Of a stretch of DNA of 64,000 bases, positions 18,660 to 27,379 are shown piece by piece. The notes beneath the pieces are model-generated. The model worked only from the letters and a program-made list of their open reading frames with translations. It searched no databases and had not been told where the DNA came from. This stretch comes from Catenulispora rubra. GTDB lineage: Bacteria; Actinomycetota; Actinomycetes; Streptomycetales; Catenulisporaceae. The stretch is from assembly GCF_015356825.1 (NCBI RefSeq), contig NZ_JAACYW010000008.1, positions 33,864 through 97,863 on the forward strand, written 5' to 3'. Within the stretch, counting starts at the first letter, position 1, and each line of letters begins with the position of its first letter. The position numbers and the translations under genes were made by a program.

Positions 18660-19292
18660 ATGACTGAAGGCCGGTGGGTCGCCGTCGGTGCGATCGCCGC
18701 ACTCGTCGGCGCCGTCGCGGCACTCGCGACGTGGCTGTGGCCGAACACCGTCCAGCCGGTCGCGAGCGGCACGGGATCGGTGGCGCCGTCGTCCGGCAAG
18801 GCGGGCGCAGGCGGCGCAGCCCCGCCGGCGGCCGGCAACTCCAGCCACTCGAGCATCGCCTCGACACCGGCGGCGTTGTACACCAACCGCGCGCTGACCA
18901 TCGACATCAGCGGCGGGTGCATGTACGGGCTGTCAGCCCTCAACCTCGACAAGCCGAGCGTCCACGTCGGACTGGCCGACCAAAGCGATCTGCTCTACAA
19001 CTGCGGCGACACGATAAACGGACCGCTGCTGGCCTACTTCTCGCCCAACTACAACAACGAGTTCGCGGCCGCACCGGCACACCCGTCCGCCGCATCCTGC
19101 ACCCTGGCGATCCAGTCGGCCCCGCTTCAGCAGATGACCATCGATGCCGCCCCGCCCGGGACCGCCTGGTGCGTCATCACGGCGACCGGCCGAATCGCCT
19201 GGGTCCGGCTGGATTCCGAGAGCGGCAGAGACGGGCCCAACTATCAGAAGATGACGTTCACGGCGACCGAGTGGCCCGCGCCGTCGTCGTGA
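18660..19292 (+). CDS. Membrane-anchored hypothetical protein
   Basis: A 210-residue protein with one N-terminal membrane helix (about 7-27), a Ser/Gly/Ala linker, and an extracytoplasmic domain from about residue 70 containing four cysteines (near GGCMYGL, YNCGD, SCTLAI and WCVITA) that could form disulfides. The latter part ends in an IAWVRLD strand pattern. I do not recognise the family. The upstream GATAGAGT at about 18621 could be a -10 element and GGAGC/AGGGCGAC near 18645 a ribosome site. It appears to be a monocistronic gene. Confidence 0.6.
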   Translation: MTEGRWVAVGAIAALVGAVAALATWLWPNTVQPVASGTGSVAPSSGKAGAGGAAPPAAGNSSHSSIASTPAALYTNRALTIDISGGCMYGLSALNLDKPSVHVGLADQSDLLYNCGDTINGPLLAYFSPNYNNEFAAAPAHPSAASCTLAIQSAPLQQMTIDAAPPGTAWCVITATGRIAWVRLDSESGRDGPNYQKMTFTATEWPAPSS

Positions 19293-19302
19293 TGCACCCT
19301 GA

Positions 19303-19587
19303 GTGAGCGCGACCTCCATGGCCGGAAACTACGGCAGCTTCTACCTCAACCCGGCCGGATTCAACGCCGCGACCGGCGCCAAGCTCTGGGAACGCACCGA
19401 CTTCCTCCTCCAGGACTCGACCGTCGTGACCGCAGGCGGCGAGGCCTTCATGAACGTCGCCTACCGACTCAACCGCGACACCGAGAAATACGCGATCGCC
19501 TGCGTGGACGCCACGACCGGAACGACCAAGTGGCTCGCGGACGTGAGAGCCAAGCGGTCGCCGGTACTCGCCACTTCCCCCGGCTGA
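19303..19587 (+). pseudogene. C-terminal fragment of a PQQ-like beta-propeller protein
   Basis: About 94 codons, starting at an in-frame GTG, read as blades of a PQQ/WD-like propeller: FNAATGAKLWERTDF and later CVDATTGTTKWLADV are the typical tryptophan-docking repeats. A full propeller needs about 300 or more residues and a signal peptide, both missing. No clear ribosome site precedes it. It is most likely the remnant of a truncated gene. Confidence 0.6.
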
Positions 19588-19597
19588 CACGACCCAT

Positions 19598-19628
19598 GGC
19601 CTCCAGAACACAGGCGGGTCTGGAGGCC
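19598..19628. terminator. Hairpin terminator between convergent genes
   Basis: A perfect 10-bp stem (GGCCTCCAGA and its complement) with an 11-base loop sits between the + fragment ending at 19587 and the - gene ending at 19655. There is no long T tract, which is normal in high-GC actinomycetes. Confidence 0.7.
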
Positions 19629-19654
19629 GTCTCGCTGAATCAGTGCTTAGCGAA

Positions 19655-20635
19655 TCACCGCAACGGCAGGTCCTCGACAGTGAAGACCGGGCTCCTGAGC
19701 GGGTTGCCATAAAGGAAGGCGTCCAACTGCGAGTTGGTCACCAGCAACCGATCCCCGCTGACCGCGATCCCGGTGGTGGTGTCGGCTCCCGGGTAGGTAC
19801 GTTCGGCCACGACCGCGCCCCGGGTGTCGTGGTGCGACAGCCGCACCACGGTGACCTCGTTGTTCACGGAACGCGCGATGTAGAGGGTGTTCCCGCGCAG
19901 CACCATGCCGTCGTCACTGGGCAGCGCCGGGACGTCGATCTTCCGAACCGTGCCGTCGGCCAGGGTGAGCCGGTAGAGCGCCCCGCTGTACCAGTACCCG
20001 ATGATCAGGGACTTGCCATCCGGCGTCGCGACGATGCCGTTGCCATTGGACTGCCCGGCCACGTAGTCCGGCAGCCGGTAGGCAACCTGCAACGTCCGCT
20101 GCGGCGCACGCCCCGCCGCCGAGGCCCGGACTTCGGCAGCCGGTATCCGGTAGACCACGGCGCGCAGGGAATCGGTGATGTAGACGTCGCCGTTCGGGGT
20201 GATCGCCTCGTCGTTGACGAGGGTCTTCTCGCCGGTGTCAGGAACAGTGTAGGAGGCGACGAGCTTGCCGGCCTTGGTGTAGACGAAGAAACGTCCGGTG
20301 AAGGCGCCAGCGAGCAGCAGCCGGTCGCCGACGACCTTGACGCCGGTCACTTCAGTGCGACCGTCCTGGCCCGCCGGCAGGAAGGGCTCCAGCGTCTTCA
20401 CTCCCAGCCGCCCGCGGTAGACCGTGCCGTCCTCGATGCTGCCGGTGTAGATGTGGTCGCCGTCGGTCGCGATGCTTTCCGGGAAGGCGTTCTCGCCGTG
20501 GATGGTGAGCGTGTAAGCACCCTGCTGATGACTCCGGGACGTCGCGGCCGTGGTCGTAGCAGTGGCCGGAACCGTGACGGCGGCCAGGGCGGCGGTGGTC
20601 GCGGCGAGGGTGACCAGCGTGCGTCGCATCATCAC
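19655..20635 (-). CDS. Secreted SMP-30/gluconolactonase-like beta-propeller protein
   Basis: A 326-residue protein with a clear signal peptide (MMMRRTLVTLAATTAALAAV ending near ATA). The rest forms a six-bladed-propeller pattern with repeated strands such as FPESIATDGDHIYTGSI, NDEAITPNGDVYITDS, GNGIVATPDGKSLIIGYW and TTGIAVSGDRLLVTNSQ. The family includes lactonases and sugar- or metal-binding propellers. Its start overlaps the stop of the upstream QorB-like gene by four bases, so the two are co-transcribed and the export of the second gene is paired with a cytosolic reductase. The substrate is unknown. Confidence 0.75.
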   Translation of the reverse strand: MMMRRTLVTLAATTAALAAVTVPATATTTAATSRSHQQGAYTLTIHGENAFPESIATDGDHIYTGSIEDGTVYRGRLGVKTLEPFLPAGQDGRTEVTGVKVVGDRLLLAGAFTGRFFVYTKAGKLVASYTVPDTGEKTLVNDEAITPNGDVYITDSLRAVVYRIPAAEVRASAAGRAPQRTLQVAYRLPDYVAGQSNGNGIVATPDGKSLIIGYWYSGALYRLTLADGTVRKIDVPALPSDDGMVLRGNTLYIARSVNNEVTVVRLSHHDTRGAVVAERTYPGADTTTGIAVSGDRLLVTNSQLDAFLYGNPLRSPVFTVEDLPLR

Positions 20636-21492
20636 CGCACCGCCTCGGCGATCGCGGCGGCCAGGGAGGTCGTGGGCCGGCCGATCAGGCGGCTCAGGTC
20701 GCCGGAGTCGCTGAACATCTCGCCGCGGCCCAGGCCGAGGTCGGCGTCGGCGAGCACGTGCGCGAGATCGGCCGGTATGCCCGCGCCGACCAGCGTCTTC
20801 GCGAACTCCTCTACCGGCAGGTCGGTATACGCGATCGGCTGGCCGAGGACGACGGAGACCGTCGAGGCGAGCTCGGGCAGGCTGAACGCCTCGTCGCCGC
20901 CGAGCTCGTACACCTTGCCTGCATGGCCTTCGGTGGTCAGCACGACCGCGGCGGCCTCGGCGTAGTCGGCGCGGGACGCGGCGCTGATCCGGCCCTGGCC
21001 CACAGCCCCGATGAAGGCGCCGTGCTGGAGGACCGCCGGCAACTGGGAGGTGTAGTTCTCCAGGTACCAGCTGTTGCGCAGCACCACACTGGGAATCGCC
21101 TGCTCGCGCAAGTACTCCTCGGTCTCGCGGTGCGTGGCGCCGATGATCGTGGCGGCCGAGTCGGCGCGCGTCGTGCTCGTGTACGCCACCAGCGAGACGC
21201 CCGCGGCCTGTGCGGCGTCGACGGCCCGCCGGTGATTGGCCAGGCGTTCCGCCACGGGGACGGAGGCCGAGATCAGCAGCAGCTTCTCGGCCCCGGCGAA
21301 GGCCGCCGAAAGGCTCTCCGGGTCGGCGAAGTCGGCCCGCCGCACCACGACTCCGCGATCGGCCAGATCCTTGATCCCGGCGACCTCCCGCCCGGTCGCG
21401 ATGATCCGCGAGGCCGGCACCCCGCGCCGCAGCAACGCCTCGACGGCGAGCCGGCCCAGCTGTCCCGTGGCTCCGGTGACGACGACTGACAT
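20632..21492 (-). CDS. NAD(P)-binding NmrA/QorB-type quinone oxidoreductase
   Basis: A 286-residue atypical short-chain dehydrogenase. MSVVVTGATGQLGRLAVEAL at the N-terminus is the dinucleotide-binding motif (TGxxGxxG). LLLISASVPVAERLANHRRAVDAA and RNSWYLENYTSQLPA are typical of the QorB group, which reduces quinones with NADPH. The ATG at 21492 is chosen over an upstream alternative because the Rossmann strand begins there. QorB genes often lie divergent to an HxlR regulator; here that position holds gene debris instead. It is the first gene of a two-gene operon with the secreted propeller. Confidence 0.85.
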   Translation of the reverse strand: MSVVVTGATGQLGRLAVEALLRRGVPASRIIATGREVAGIKDLADRGVVVRRADFADPESLSAAFAGAEKLLLISASVPVAERLANHRRAVDAAQAAGVSLVAYTSTTRADSAATIIGATHRETEEYLREQAIPSVVLRNSWYLENYTSQLPAVLQHGAFIGAVGQGRISAASRADYAEAAAVVLTTEGHAGKVYELGGDEAFSLPELASTVSVVLGQPIAYTDLPVEEFAKTLVGAGIPADLAHVLADADLGLGRGEMFSDSGDLSRLIGRPTTSLAAAIAEAVR

Positions 21493-21566
21493 GGACCCGT
21501 TCCTCTTTTCCGCCGCGGCCTCCCGCGGCACGCCTTCATGCTGACCTGCGGACTAACCGCTGGGAA

Positions 21567-21593
21567 GTAGCCACTTTTTGGTAAGGTAGCCAC
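21567..21593. promoter_or_regulatory. Pair of GTAGCCAC direct repeats upstream of the QorB-like gene
   Basis: GTAGCCAC occurs at 21567-21574 and again at 21586-21593, 19 bases apart (about two helical turns), within the 75-110 bases before the - strand gene start. The A/T-rich ACTTTTTGG lies between. The layout suits a repressor binding two half-sites on one helix face. Which protein binds is unknown. Confidence 0.45.
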
Positions 21594-21712
21594 CCGGCGG
21601 AAAGAAAACAGGTGGGTGCGATGCCGTCCGCGACGATCGTGACGCAGGCAACATCGACCTCCGCCGCGGCCACGGAGAGATCCGGCGGCACCGCGCTTCT
21701 CAACGGTGTTGA

Positions 21713-22357
21713 TCCCCGGCCCCTCGCTCTCCCCGAGTCGGGCACCAGCAGCTGGTCTCCTCGATGCTGGACGACGAGCTGGTCTCCCCGGCCTTCGCCG
21801 AGCTGCTGCACTCGCGAACCGAAGGCGTGCCGCTGGCGCTTGAAGAGTCGGTACGGCTTCTGCATGCCCGCTCCGACCTGATCCGGCGGGACGGCGAGTG
21901 GATCCGGCGCACCCTCGACGAGATCGACGTGCCGCCTTCGATCCGGGACGCGGTCACCGACCGCGTCGGCCGGCTCAGCGCCGAGGCACAACAGATGCTG
22001 CTGGCCGCCGCGGTGCTCGTGGACGCCGAGGCGGAGCCGGTCCTGGCCCATGTCAGTGGTCTGGCTCCGCACGAGGTCGACTCCGCACTGCGCGAGGCGG
22101 TTCTCAGTGGCCTGATCGGCGAGGACGAGGCAGGACGCATAGCGTTCCGGCACGTCCTCGCCGCGCGCGCCGTCTATCACCGTGCCGCCGGACCGGATCG
22201 CCGGGCCGCACATCGGCGGGCCGCGGCGACGCTGGAGGACAAGCGCCCGGTACCCGTCGCGCGACTGGCCTACCACTACCAGGCCGCGAACGAGATGACG
22301 CAGTGGTGCCGGTACGCCGAGCAGGCCGCCGATCTCGCGCTGGCCGCGGGCGACCAA
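21713..22357 (+). pseudogene. Internal fragment of a LuxR-family ATPase regulator
   Basis: The frame containing ATG 21764 reads as the middle of a large AAA-ATPase/LuxR regulator: AFAELLHSRTEGVPLALEES, then SIRDAVTDRVGRLSAEAQQM, AAAVLVDAEAEPVLAHVSGL, RIAFRHVLAARAVYH and YAEQAADLALAAGDQ. The upstream nucleotide-binding part is absent, with an in-frame stop at 21710, and the downstream tetratricopeptide and HTH parts are replaced abruptly near 22357 by unrelated sequence. It is a truncated relic, not a working regulator. Confidence 0.65.
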
Positions 22358-22358
22358 C

Positions 22359-22976
22359 GTGTGGAGCGCGCTGCCGAACGCGGTCTACCCGACCTTCCGC
22401 AGCGGCGGCACGAGCTGCGGCATGTACCAGATCGGCGGCTCGATCGCGGCCGGGTTCGGCTTCCCGAGCGGCAACACCGTGGCGCAGGTGCTGCCCGGTT
22501 TCGACCAGTGCGGCGGCGACACAGTGTCCTGGCTCACGACGCAGCGGAGCCGCGGCGCGCTGGAGCTGGCGCCGGGCCAGAGCGTCAACGTCCGGGTGAC
22601 GGTCGACGCCTCGCAGCTCACGGCGCCGGGCAAGTACGCCGCGCTGCCGGTGAAGCTGCACGCGACCGCGCCCCGGTCCTGGGGCGAGGTCAAGGGCACG
22701 GTGACCTCGGCCGCGACGGCGGGCAGCGCCGCGAAACCCCTTCCCGGGGCGACGGTGCAGCTGTGCGCGGCCCGCGACGCGGCGTCGGGCACCTGCACGC
22801 ACCCGAGGTACACGGTCACCACCGACGCGCACGGCGGGTACTCGCTGTGGCTGCCCGGCCGGGGCGAGTCGCTGGCAGTGGTCGCGTCCGGCGCGGGATA
22901 CGCCGCGCAGAGCAAGGAGGTGGTGATCCGCAGAGGCGGCGTCTTCGACGTCGACTTCTCGTTGGCCACCGCGTGA
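22359..22976 (+). pseudogene. C-terminal fragment of a secreted protein with a carboxypeptidase-regulatory-like domain
   Basis: About 206 codons read as the end of a secreted, probably S8-peptidase-like protein. A beta-rich segment (LELAPGQSVNVRVTVDASQL, GKYAALPVKLHATAP) is followed by a carboxypeptidase D regulatory-like domain (VKGTVTSA to VDFSLATA). No signal peptide or catalytic domain is present. It abuts the regulator fragment with no start region between, so a deletion or rearrangement joined two unrelated genes here. Confidence 0.55.
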
Positions 22977-23836
22977 CGGACTGAAGCACTCCGGGTTCCC
23001 GGACAACCCCGCCTGCGGGATGGGTTCCCGCACCTCCCGCCCGACGCCTCACCGCCGCGTGTGGCCACCGAGTGGACCCCGTCCACACCACAGGCGGGGG
23101 TTGTCCCGGTTCCCTCGTCGCTGTCGGCGGGCTCTGCCAATCAGGTCGGACAGGCGGTGTCAAGTCGCACGAAACCCGGCCACAGCAGCAGCGATCCGAC
23201 TTGATACCGCCTGGCCGGCCTGATTCCGTTCACGGCGACGACAGCGATGAGGGAACCGGGACGAAGGCGACCAACACTCAGACCGGCGGCGGCGCGCGGG
23301 GTTGGTCATCCCTCCGAGCAGAGGCCGCTCGCCGCGCAGGCGCCTGCTCTTGATCTCAGGCACCCACCACACGCGGCAGACGCCCGCCCGCATGACGTGT
23401 GCGCAGTGACTCGGACCGCCGCGCGGTCGTGTACGCGAAAACCGGCGGCCGCCAGCGCGAAACGACTCGCACAACCGAACTGCGTCCCCCTGCGAGGTCA
23501 TCAAACCATGCGCGAAGCCGTAAAAAGCCCTTAAAACCCACAAAACAACCGCACCCGCAACGCCCAGCACCCAGCACCCAACCCACACACAAGACAGTGG
23601 CGCCCAGCTTTGACAGCAGGTCAGGCGCCATCGCTTGGCCCGCGTCGCGCTGAGGGGCACGCAGGGGTGCGGCTTCGCGGCCCCGGTGCGCTTCCGTCGC
23701 GGGATTCGCGTAGTTCCACGGGTTCGACCAGTCACTGGAGTCCCTAGCGTCGTTCGTGTCCGATCGAGAGCTAGGGGGATCTCATGCCGATCAGGTTGCT
23801 ACCGCTGGGATTGGCGCGCTGTGCGGTGAGCGCGCG
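22977..23836. other. 860-base stretch with no convincing gene
   Basis: No frame here shows a recognisable domain or good start. Part of it (about 23526-23610) is strongly skewed to A and C on the + strand, with short CCCAGCA repeats. It is followed by TGGCGCC and GGCGCCA arms at about 23599-23631 that could pair around a 20-base loop. It may hold the promoter of the PrsW gene and remains of the broken genes on its left. Confidence 0.5.
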
Positions 23837-25120
23837 ATGACCATGGCGTATTCGCCGCCGCCGCCTCCGGTCGGCATGCCGCCGGCCGCCGCCCTGCGCG
23901 CCGCCAAGTCCGGCGTCGACCGTCGGCTGGCGCTGCTCGCGGTGGCGGCTCTGGCGGTGTCGGTGGCCGGGATCGTGTTGCGGGCGTTGCATCTGCTGCC
24001 CGCCTCGGCCGCGGTCGGCATCGGGTTCGGGGCGGTGGCGATCAGTTTGCGCATCCTGCTGTTGTTTTCGGCGCGCTCGGCGGCGGCCGCGCACCGGGCC
24101 AAGGTGCTCAACCGGGTGTCGCTGGCCGGGCTCGCGGTGTCGGGGGCGGTGCTGGTCGGGACGCTGCCGCGGATCACCAAGGCCGGCGGTATGGGGCCGT
24201 TCTTCGGCGACGTGTTCGCGCACGGCTGGACGCTGGCGATCGTGACCGTCGCGGCCGGGTCGGTGCGGACGTTCACGTGGCGGGTGCACCTCGGCGCCGG
24301 GCTCACCGGGCTGCTGGCGGTGAGTGCCCTGGTCCGGGTGGTGAACGTGCCGATCTACAACCACTACGGTCCCGACAGCCTGCTGGAGGGCGCGGTGATC
24401 GGCCCGGCCATCGAGGAGGTCTTCAAAGCCCTGCTGCTGGTGCTGATCGTGTGGCTGGCCGCGCGCCGCCGTGAGGTGCGTCCGTCGGCGGTGGACATCA
24501 CGCTGCTGGGCATGTGGGTCGGCGCGGGTTTCGCGCTCTACGAGGACGCGATGTTCGGTCGCGGCGGTGCGCATTTCGGCGGCGCCGCGCCGTTCTCGGT
24601 GATCTTCCCGACCCAGGCACAGGTCAGCGGCCTGAACCAGGTCGGGGCCGGACACCTGCTCTACACCGGGGTCGTCGGCCTGGGACTCGGGATCGGCGTG
24701 CTCTACCGGCGGCGCTGGCGGTTCGCCTGGCTCGCGGCGCCGGCCGGGCTCCTGGTCGCGTTCGCCGAACACGCCTCGTGGAACGGCAAGGCACTGGCCG
24801 GGGACGCGGCGCCGGGGTGGATCGGGTTGCTGTCGGGGGTGACGCTGTGGGGGCGGCTGTCCTCGGTGCTGCTGATCGGCGGCGTCGCGGCGATGGTCGT
24901 GGTCGAGTGGCGGCGGGCCACGAAGGCTCCGGCGTTCTGGAACGGTGCGCAGCAGCAGAAGCAGGTGGGTGTTCCGCACTGGCTGTGGCTCACCGCCGCT
25001 GAGAGTGGTCGGCGCAGTACGCAGCTGGCTCAGCTTCAGACCAGCGCTCCTCAATCAGTACCGCAATCGGCACCTCAACCCGGTCCGTGGCACTCGGCCC
25101 CGTTCGGAGGACAGCGATGA
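23837..25120 (+). CDS. PrsW-family intramembrane metalloprotease
   Basis: A 427-residue membrane protein with about nine or ten predicted helices. The family motifs are present: EEVFK (EExxK) in GPAIEEVFKALL, GAGFALYEDAMF, the histidine in AGHLLYTG, and HASWN later. PrsW proteases cut membrane proteins, for example anti-sigma factors. The C-terminal tail (last about 80 residues) is soluble, rich in Gln, Ser and Pro. ATG 23837 is used; an upstream in-frame GTG at 23756 would add a non-hydrophobic extension. The stop overlaps the next gene (ATGA), so both are translated together. Confidence 0.85.
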   Translation: MTMAYSPPPPPVGMPPAAALRAAKSGVDRRLALLAVAALAVSVAGIVLRALHLLPASAAVGIGFGAVAISLRILLLFSARSAAAAHRAKVLNRVSLAGLAVSGAVLVGTLPRITKAGGMGPFFGDVFAHGWTLAIVTVAAGSVRTFTWRVHLGAGLTGLLAVSALVRVVNVPIYNHYGPDSLLEGAVIGPAIEEVFKALLLVLIVWLAARRREVRPSAVDITLLGMWVGAGFALYEDAMFGRGGAHFGGAAPFSVIFPTQAQVSGLNQVGAGHLLYTGVVGLGLGIGVLYRRRWRFAWLAAPAGLLVAFAEHASWNGKALAGDAAPGWIGLLSGVTLWGRLSSVLLIGGVAAMVVVEWRRATKAPAFWNGAQQQKQVGVPHWLWLTAAESGRRSTQLAQLQTSAPQSVPQSAPQPGPWHSAPFGGQR

Positions 25121-26157
25121 GTTCACTACTCCAGACCATCTTCGACCTCTGGCACAACACCGCCGCGGCACCGAGCGCCAACCAGGCCGACGCGTCGACG
25201 GCCGCGGCGACCGGCACTGCCGCCGCAGCACCTGCCCTGACCGCCTCGGCTCCAGCGCCGACCCCGCCCGCTTCGCCGCCTGCCTCATCGGGTTCGCAGT
25301 CCGCTGACGCCGGCGCAGGCGGCGGTGCCGATGGTGGCGCTGGTGGCGGCACCGACGCCGGCCCGCAACAGCCCCCGCCGTACCGGCCCATGCCCGACAT
25401 CATGGCCAGGCCGCCCGGCGGCCTCATCCTCGACGCCGGCCCGGACCCCGACCCGGCCCACTTGCGGGACCCCTACTTCTTCCCGTCCACGCCCGCCGAC
25501 AGCCTGCCGGGACCGCAGTCCTACGACTCGCCGGACTACGATCCGCGCTTCCAGCACGACCCGAGCGGCGCCCAGCCGCCGGGGCCGGACTGGGCCGTCG
25601 GCCTCCAGTGGGACACCACGGCGCCGTCGCCGGGGACGCCTCAGTTCAACGCCCAGACCCCGGGCATGTTCGAGGGCTCCGGCAACTGGCAGTTCGACCC
25701 GACCAAGCCCCCGATCCCGCCCAACCCGGCACCGACGCCGCCGCCGCTGCTGAACCAGCCGGGCCCGCAACCGCCGATGGCGCACGTCCAGAGCATGACC
25801 CACGTCCAGAGCACGACGCACGTGGAGAGCACGACGCACATGGAGAGCCAGAACTTGACCCCGTCGTTCCACAACAACGCGATCCTCAACCCCGACGGCA
25901 CCAGCAGCACCCACTACCCGGACGGCACACAGGACGTGCGCGCCCCCGACGGCACCTGCTGGCGCCTGGCCCCGAGCGGCACGGTCACGCAATCGTGGCA
26001 GGAGCCCCCGGCGCCGCAGTGGCAGCCGCCGCAGTCCGTGGCGGCGGCGCAACCCGACGGCGGCATGGTCGTCTACCACCCCGACGGCAGCAAGGAGCTG
26101 TGGCATGGCGGCACGGCGGTCGCCCGGTTCGACGCGACCGGGCACCCGAGCACGTGA
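25117..26157 (+). CDS. Low-complexity Pro/Ala/Gly-rich hypothetical protein
   Basis: A 346-residue protein of unknown family, starting at an ATG with GGAGGA before it and overlapping the PrsW stop by four bases. No signal peptide or membrane helix is visible. Residues 1-20 could form a helix, then come long Ala/Pro/Gly tracts and four six-residue repeats of the type THVxST or AHVQSM (221-244, bases 25777-25848). Near the end are repeats built on PDG (NPDGTSSTHY, YPDGTQDVRAPDGT, HPDGSKELWHGG) like short beta hairpins. The tight coupling suggests a partner, substrate or adaptor of the protease (inference). Confidence 0.65.
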   Translation: MSSLLQTIFDLWHNTAAAPSANQADASTAAATGTAAAAPALTASAPAPTPPASPPASSGSQSADAGAGGGADGGAGGGTDAGPQQPPPYRPMPDIMARPPGGLILDAGPDPDPAHLRDPYFFPSTPADSLPGPQSYDSPDYDPRFQHDPSGAQPPGPDWAVGLQWDTTAPSPGTPQFNAQTPGMFEGSGNWQFDPTKPPIPPNPAPTPPPLLNQPGPQPPMAHVQSMTHVQSTTHVESTTHMESQNLTPSFHNNAILNPDGTSSTHYPDGTQDVRAPDGTCWRLAPSGTVTQSWQEPPAPQWQPPQSVAAAQPDGGMVVYHPDGSKELWHGGTAVARFDATGHPST

Positions 26158-26182
26158 GCTAGCCGCAAGGGCCACCACAAGC

Positions 26183-26224
26183 CGCCGGCCCGCCGCAGGC
26201 AATGACGCCTGCGGCGGGCCGGCG
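26183..26224. terminator. Strong hairpin after the PrsW operon
   Basis: An 18-bp perfect stem (CGCCGGCCCGCCGCAGGC region and its complement) with a six-base loop AATGAC begins 26 bases after the stop of the preceding gene. It is a probable factor-independent terminator of the 23837-26157 operon. Confidence 0.8.
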
Positions 26225-26523
26225 CCACTACCACGCGGCGATGCGGCCTGCTCCGAACACGCCACTCGCCGCCTCCGTGTCCCCGGACGCCAGAAGGCCA
26301 GGGAGCCAGCGGACCACGGAGCCAGGGCACCAGGGCACCACGGCGGAGTACTGACATACCGCTCGACCTGTCCAGGCGAGGTGTTCAGGTTCGAGCGGGG
26401 CGGCGAACGCCCCGAACGGTGATGCCGCGGCCGACCAGCGCCGCCGCTTTCAGCAGGAGCAAAGCCACAACCCGTCCGTCAGTACCAGGGGCGCAGCCGG
26501 TCCGTGGACAGGGGGAGAGCCGC
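26225..26523. other. Non-coding leader region with a second hairpin
   Basis: No gene is seen. It contains near-repeats built on CCAGGGCACC (about 26321-26340) and a hairpin at 26359-26398 with arms CCGCTCGACCTG and CAGGTTCGAGCGG (one bulge, 15-base loop). It is likely the leader and promoter region of the membrane protein gene. Confidence 0.45.
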
Positions 26524-27243
26524 ATGGTGTCACTGAAGCCGCAGCCCGTGGAAACCCGTCGCGGGCTGATCTTGATGTGGCTCGGCACCGCGATCTTCTT
26601 GATCGCCTTGCCCTTGCCGCTGTTCGGGGCCAAGTTCAACCCGCCAGGCGGCTCCCAAGTACTGGGTGGTCACCGCATCACCGCGTTCGACTTCCACGCG
26701 AGCAGCCTGCAGTTCGCCCACGCGGCGCCGGAGTCACGACTGTGGGATCTCATCTTCCTGCTGATCGCGGGCACCCTGCTCAGGACCGCGGTCGTCGTCA
26801 CAGACCGACTCGGCATCAATGTGTCGAAGGTCGATTCGGTACACGCCGTGGCGAAGGTCATCCACGGTGCCATGGCCAGCATCGTCGCTCTCGGCTGGGT
26901 CCTGGTCCTGGGCGGGCTCATCCTCCTGACGAGCACGCCCATCGCGCGCCCCGCCGTGCCGGCGACCGGTGAAGCGGGCATCCTGCCGTCCTTCGAGCAT
27001 CCGACGTCGACGGCCGTCCCCACCTTCGAAACCCCCTGGTTCACCGTCTCGCTCGGCATCGGGATGGCCGTGCTGGCCGTCGGCATCATCCTGTCGCTGT
27101 TGTCGCTGGGAGCCTACGCTCCCCTGTCGATCATGCTCTACATCATCAGCGTGATCGTCCTGGCGATCGTGCACCACCTCTTCCACCAGCCGACGGTCGA
27201 CTCCGTCTGTCACTGGCTGCAAACCCACCTGCTCGTGACCTGA
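26524..27243 (+). CDS. Four-helix integral membrane hypothetical protein
   Basis: A 239-residue protein; ATG 26524 follows CAGGGGGAGAG and gives a short basic N-terminus. Predicted helices lie at about 13-33 (LILMWLGTAIFLIALPLPLF), 70-90, 115-140 (MASIVALGWVLVLGGLILL), 175-197 and 203-225. A periplasmic segment between the first two helices carries HRITAFDFHASS. A histidine-rich HHLFHQ lies near the C-terminus. The family is not recognised. It sits alone between the PrsW operon and the ROK gene. Confidence 0.6.
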   Translation: MVSLKPQPVETRRGLILMWLGTAIFLIALPLPLFGAKFNPPGGSQVLGGHRITAFDFHASSLQFAHAAPESRLWDLIFLLIAGTLLRTAVVVTDRLGINVSKVDSVHAVAKVIHGAMASIVALGWVLVLGGLILLTSTPIARPAVPATGEAGILPSFEHPTSTAVPTFETPWFTVSLGIGMAVLAVGIILSLLSLGAYAPLSIMLYIISVIVLAIVHHLFHQPTVDSVCHWLQTHLLVT

Positions 27244-27357
27244 CGACCTGACCCGGTCACAGGGGGAATGGATTCCGCCCCGACGGTCCACCGCATATGC
27301 TCTTGTTCTCCCCTCTCTCGGCAATCGCGCCTCGGTCGGGAGCGACCCTTCATTCAC

Positions 27358-27369
27358 GCTTTGAAACAA
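27358..27369 (+). promoter_or_regulatory. Putative ROK operator, copy 1
   Basis: GCTTTGAAACAA directly precedes the ribosome site of the ROK repressor gene. The identical 12-mer occurs at 30315-30326, next to the promoter of the CBM32/FN3 gene. On the other strand, matches continue beyond the 12-mer as TGA and AA at matching offsets. This suits autoregulation by the ROK protein. Confidence 0.5.
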
Positions 27370-27379
27370 CGAGGAGCCG

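Noticed and set aside
21764..22984. 406-codon + frame as a single regulator gene
   Set aside because: After 22357 the translation becomes Arg-rich shadow of the other fragment. Only the first 198 codons read as a regulator.
22977..23836. Possible tRNA or small RNA gene in the long gap
   Set aside because: No cloverleaf, GTTCRANYC-type T-loop or CCA end was found. The A/C-rich tract alone is not enough.
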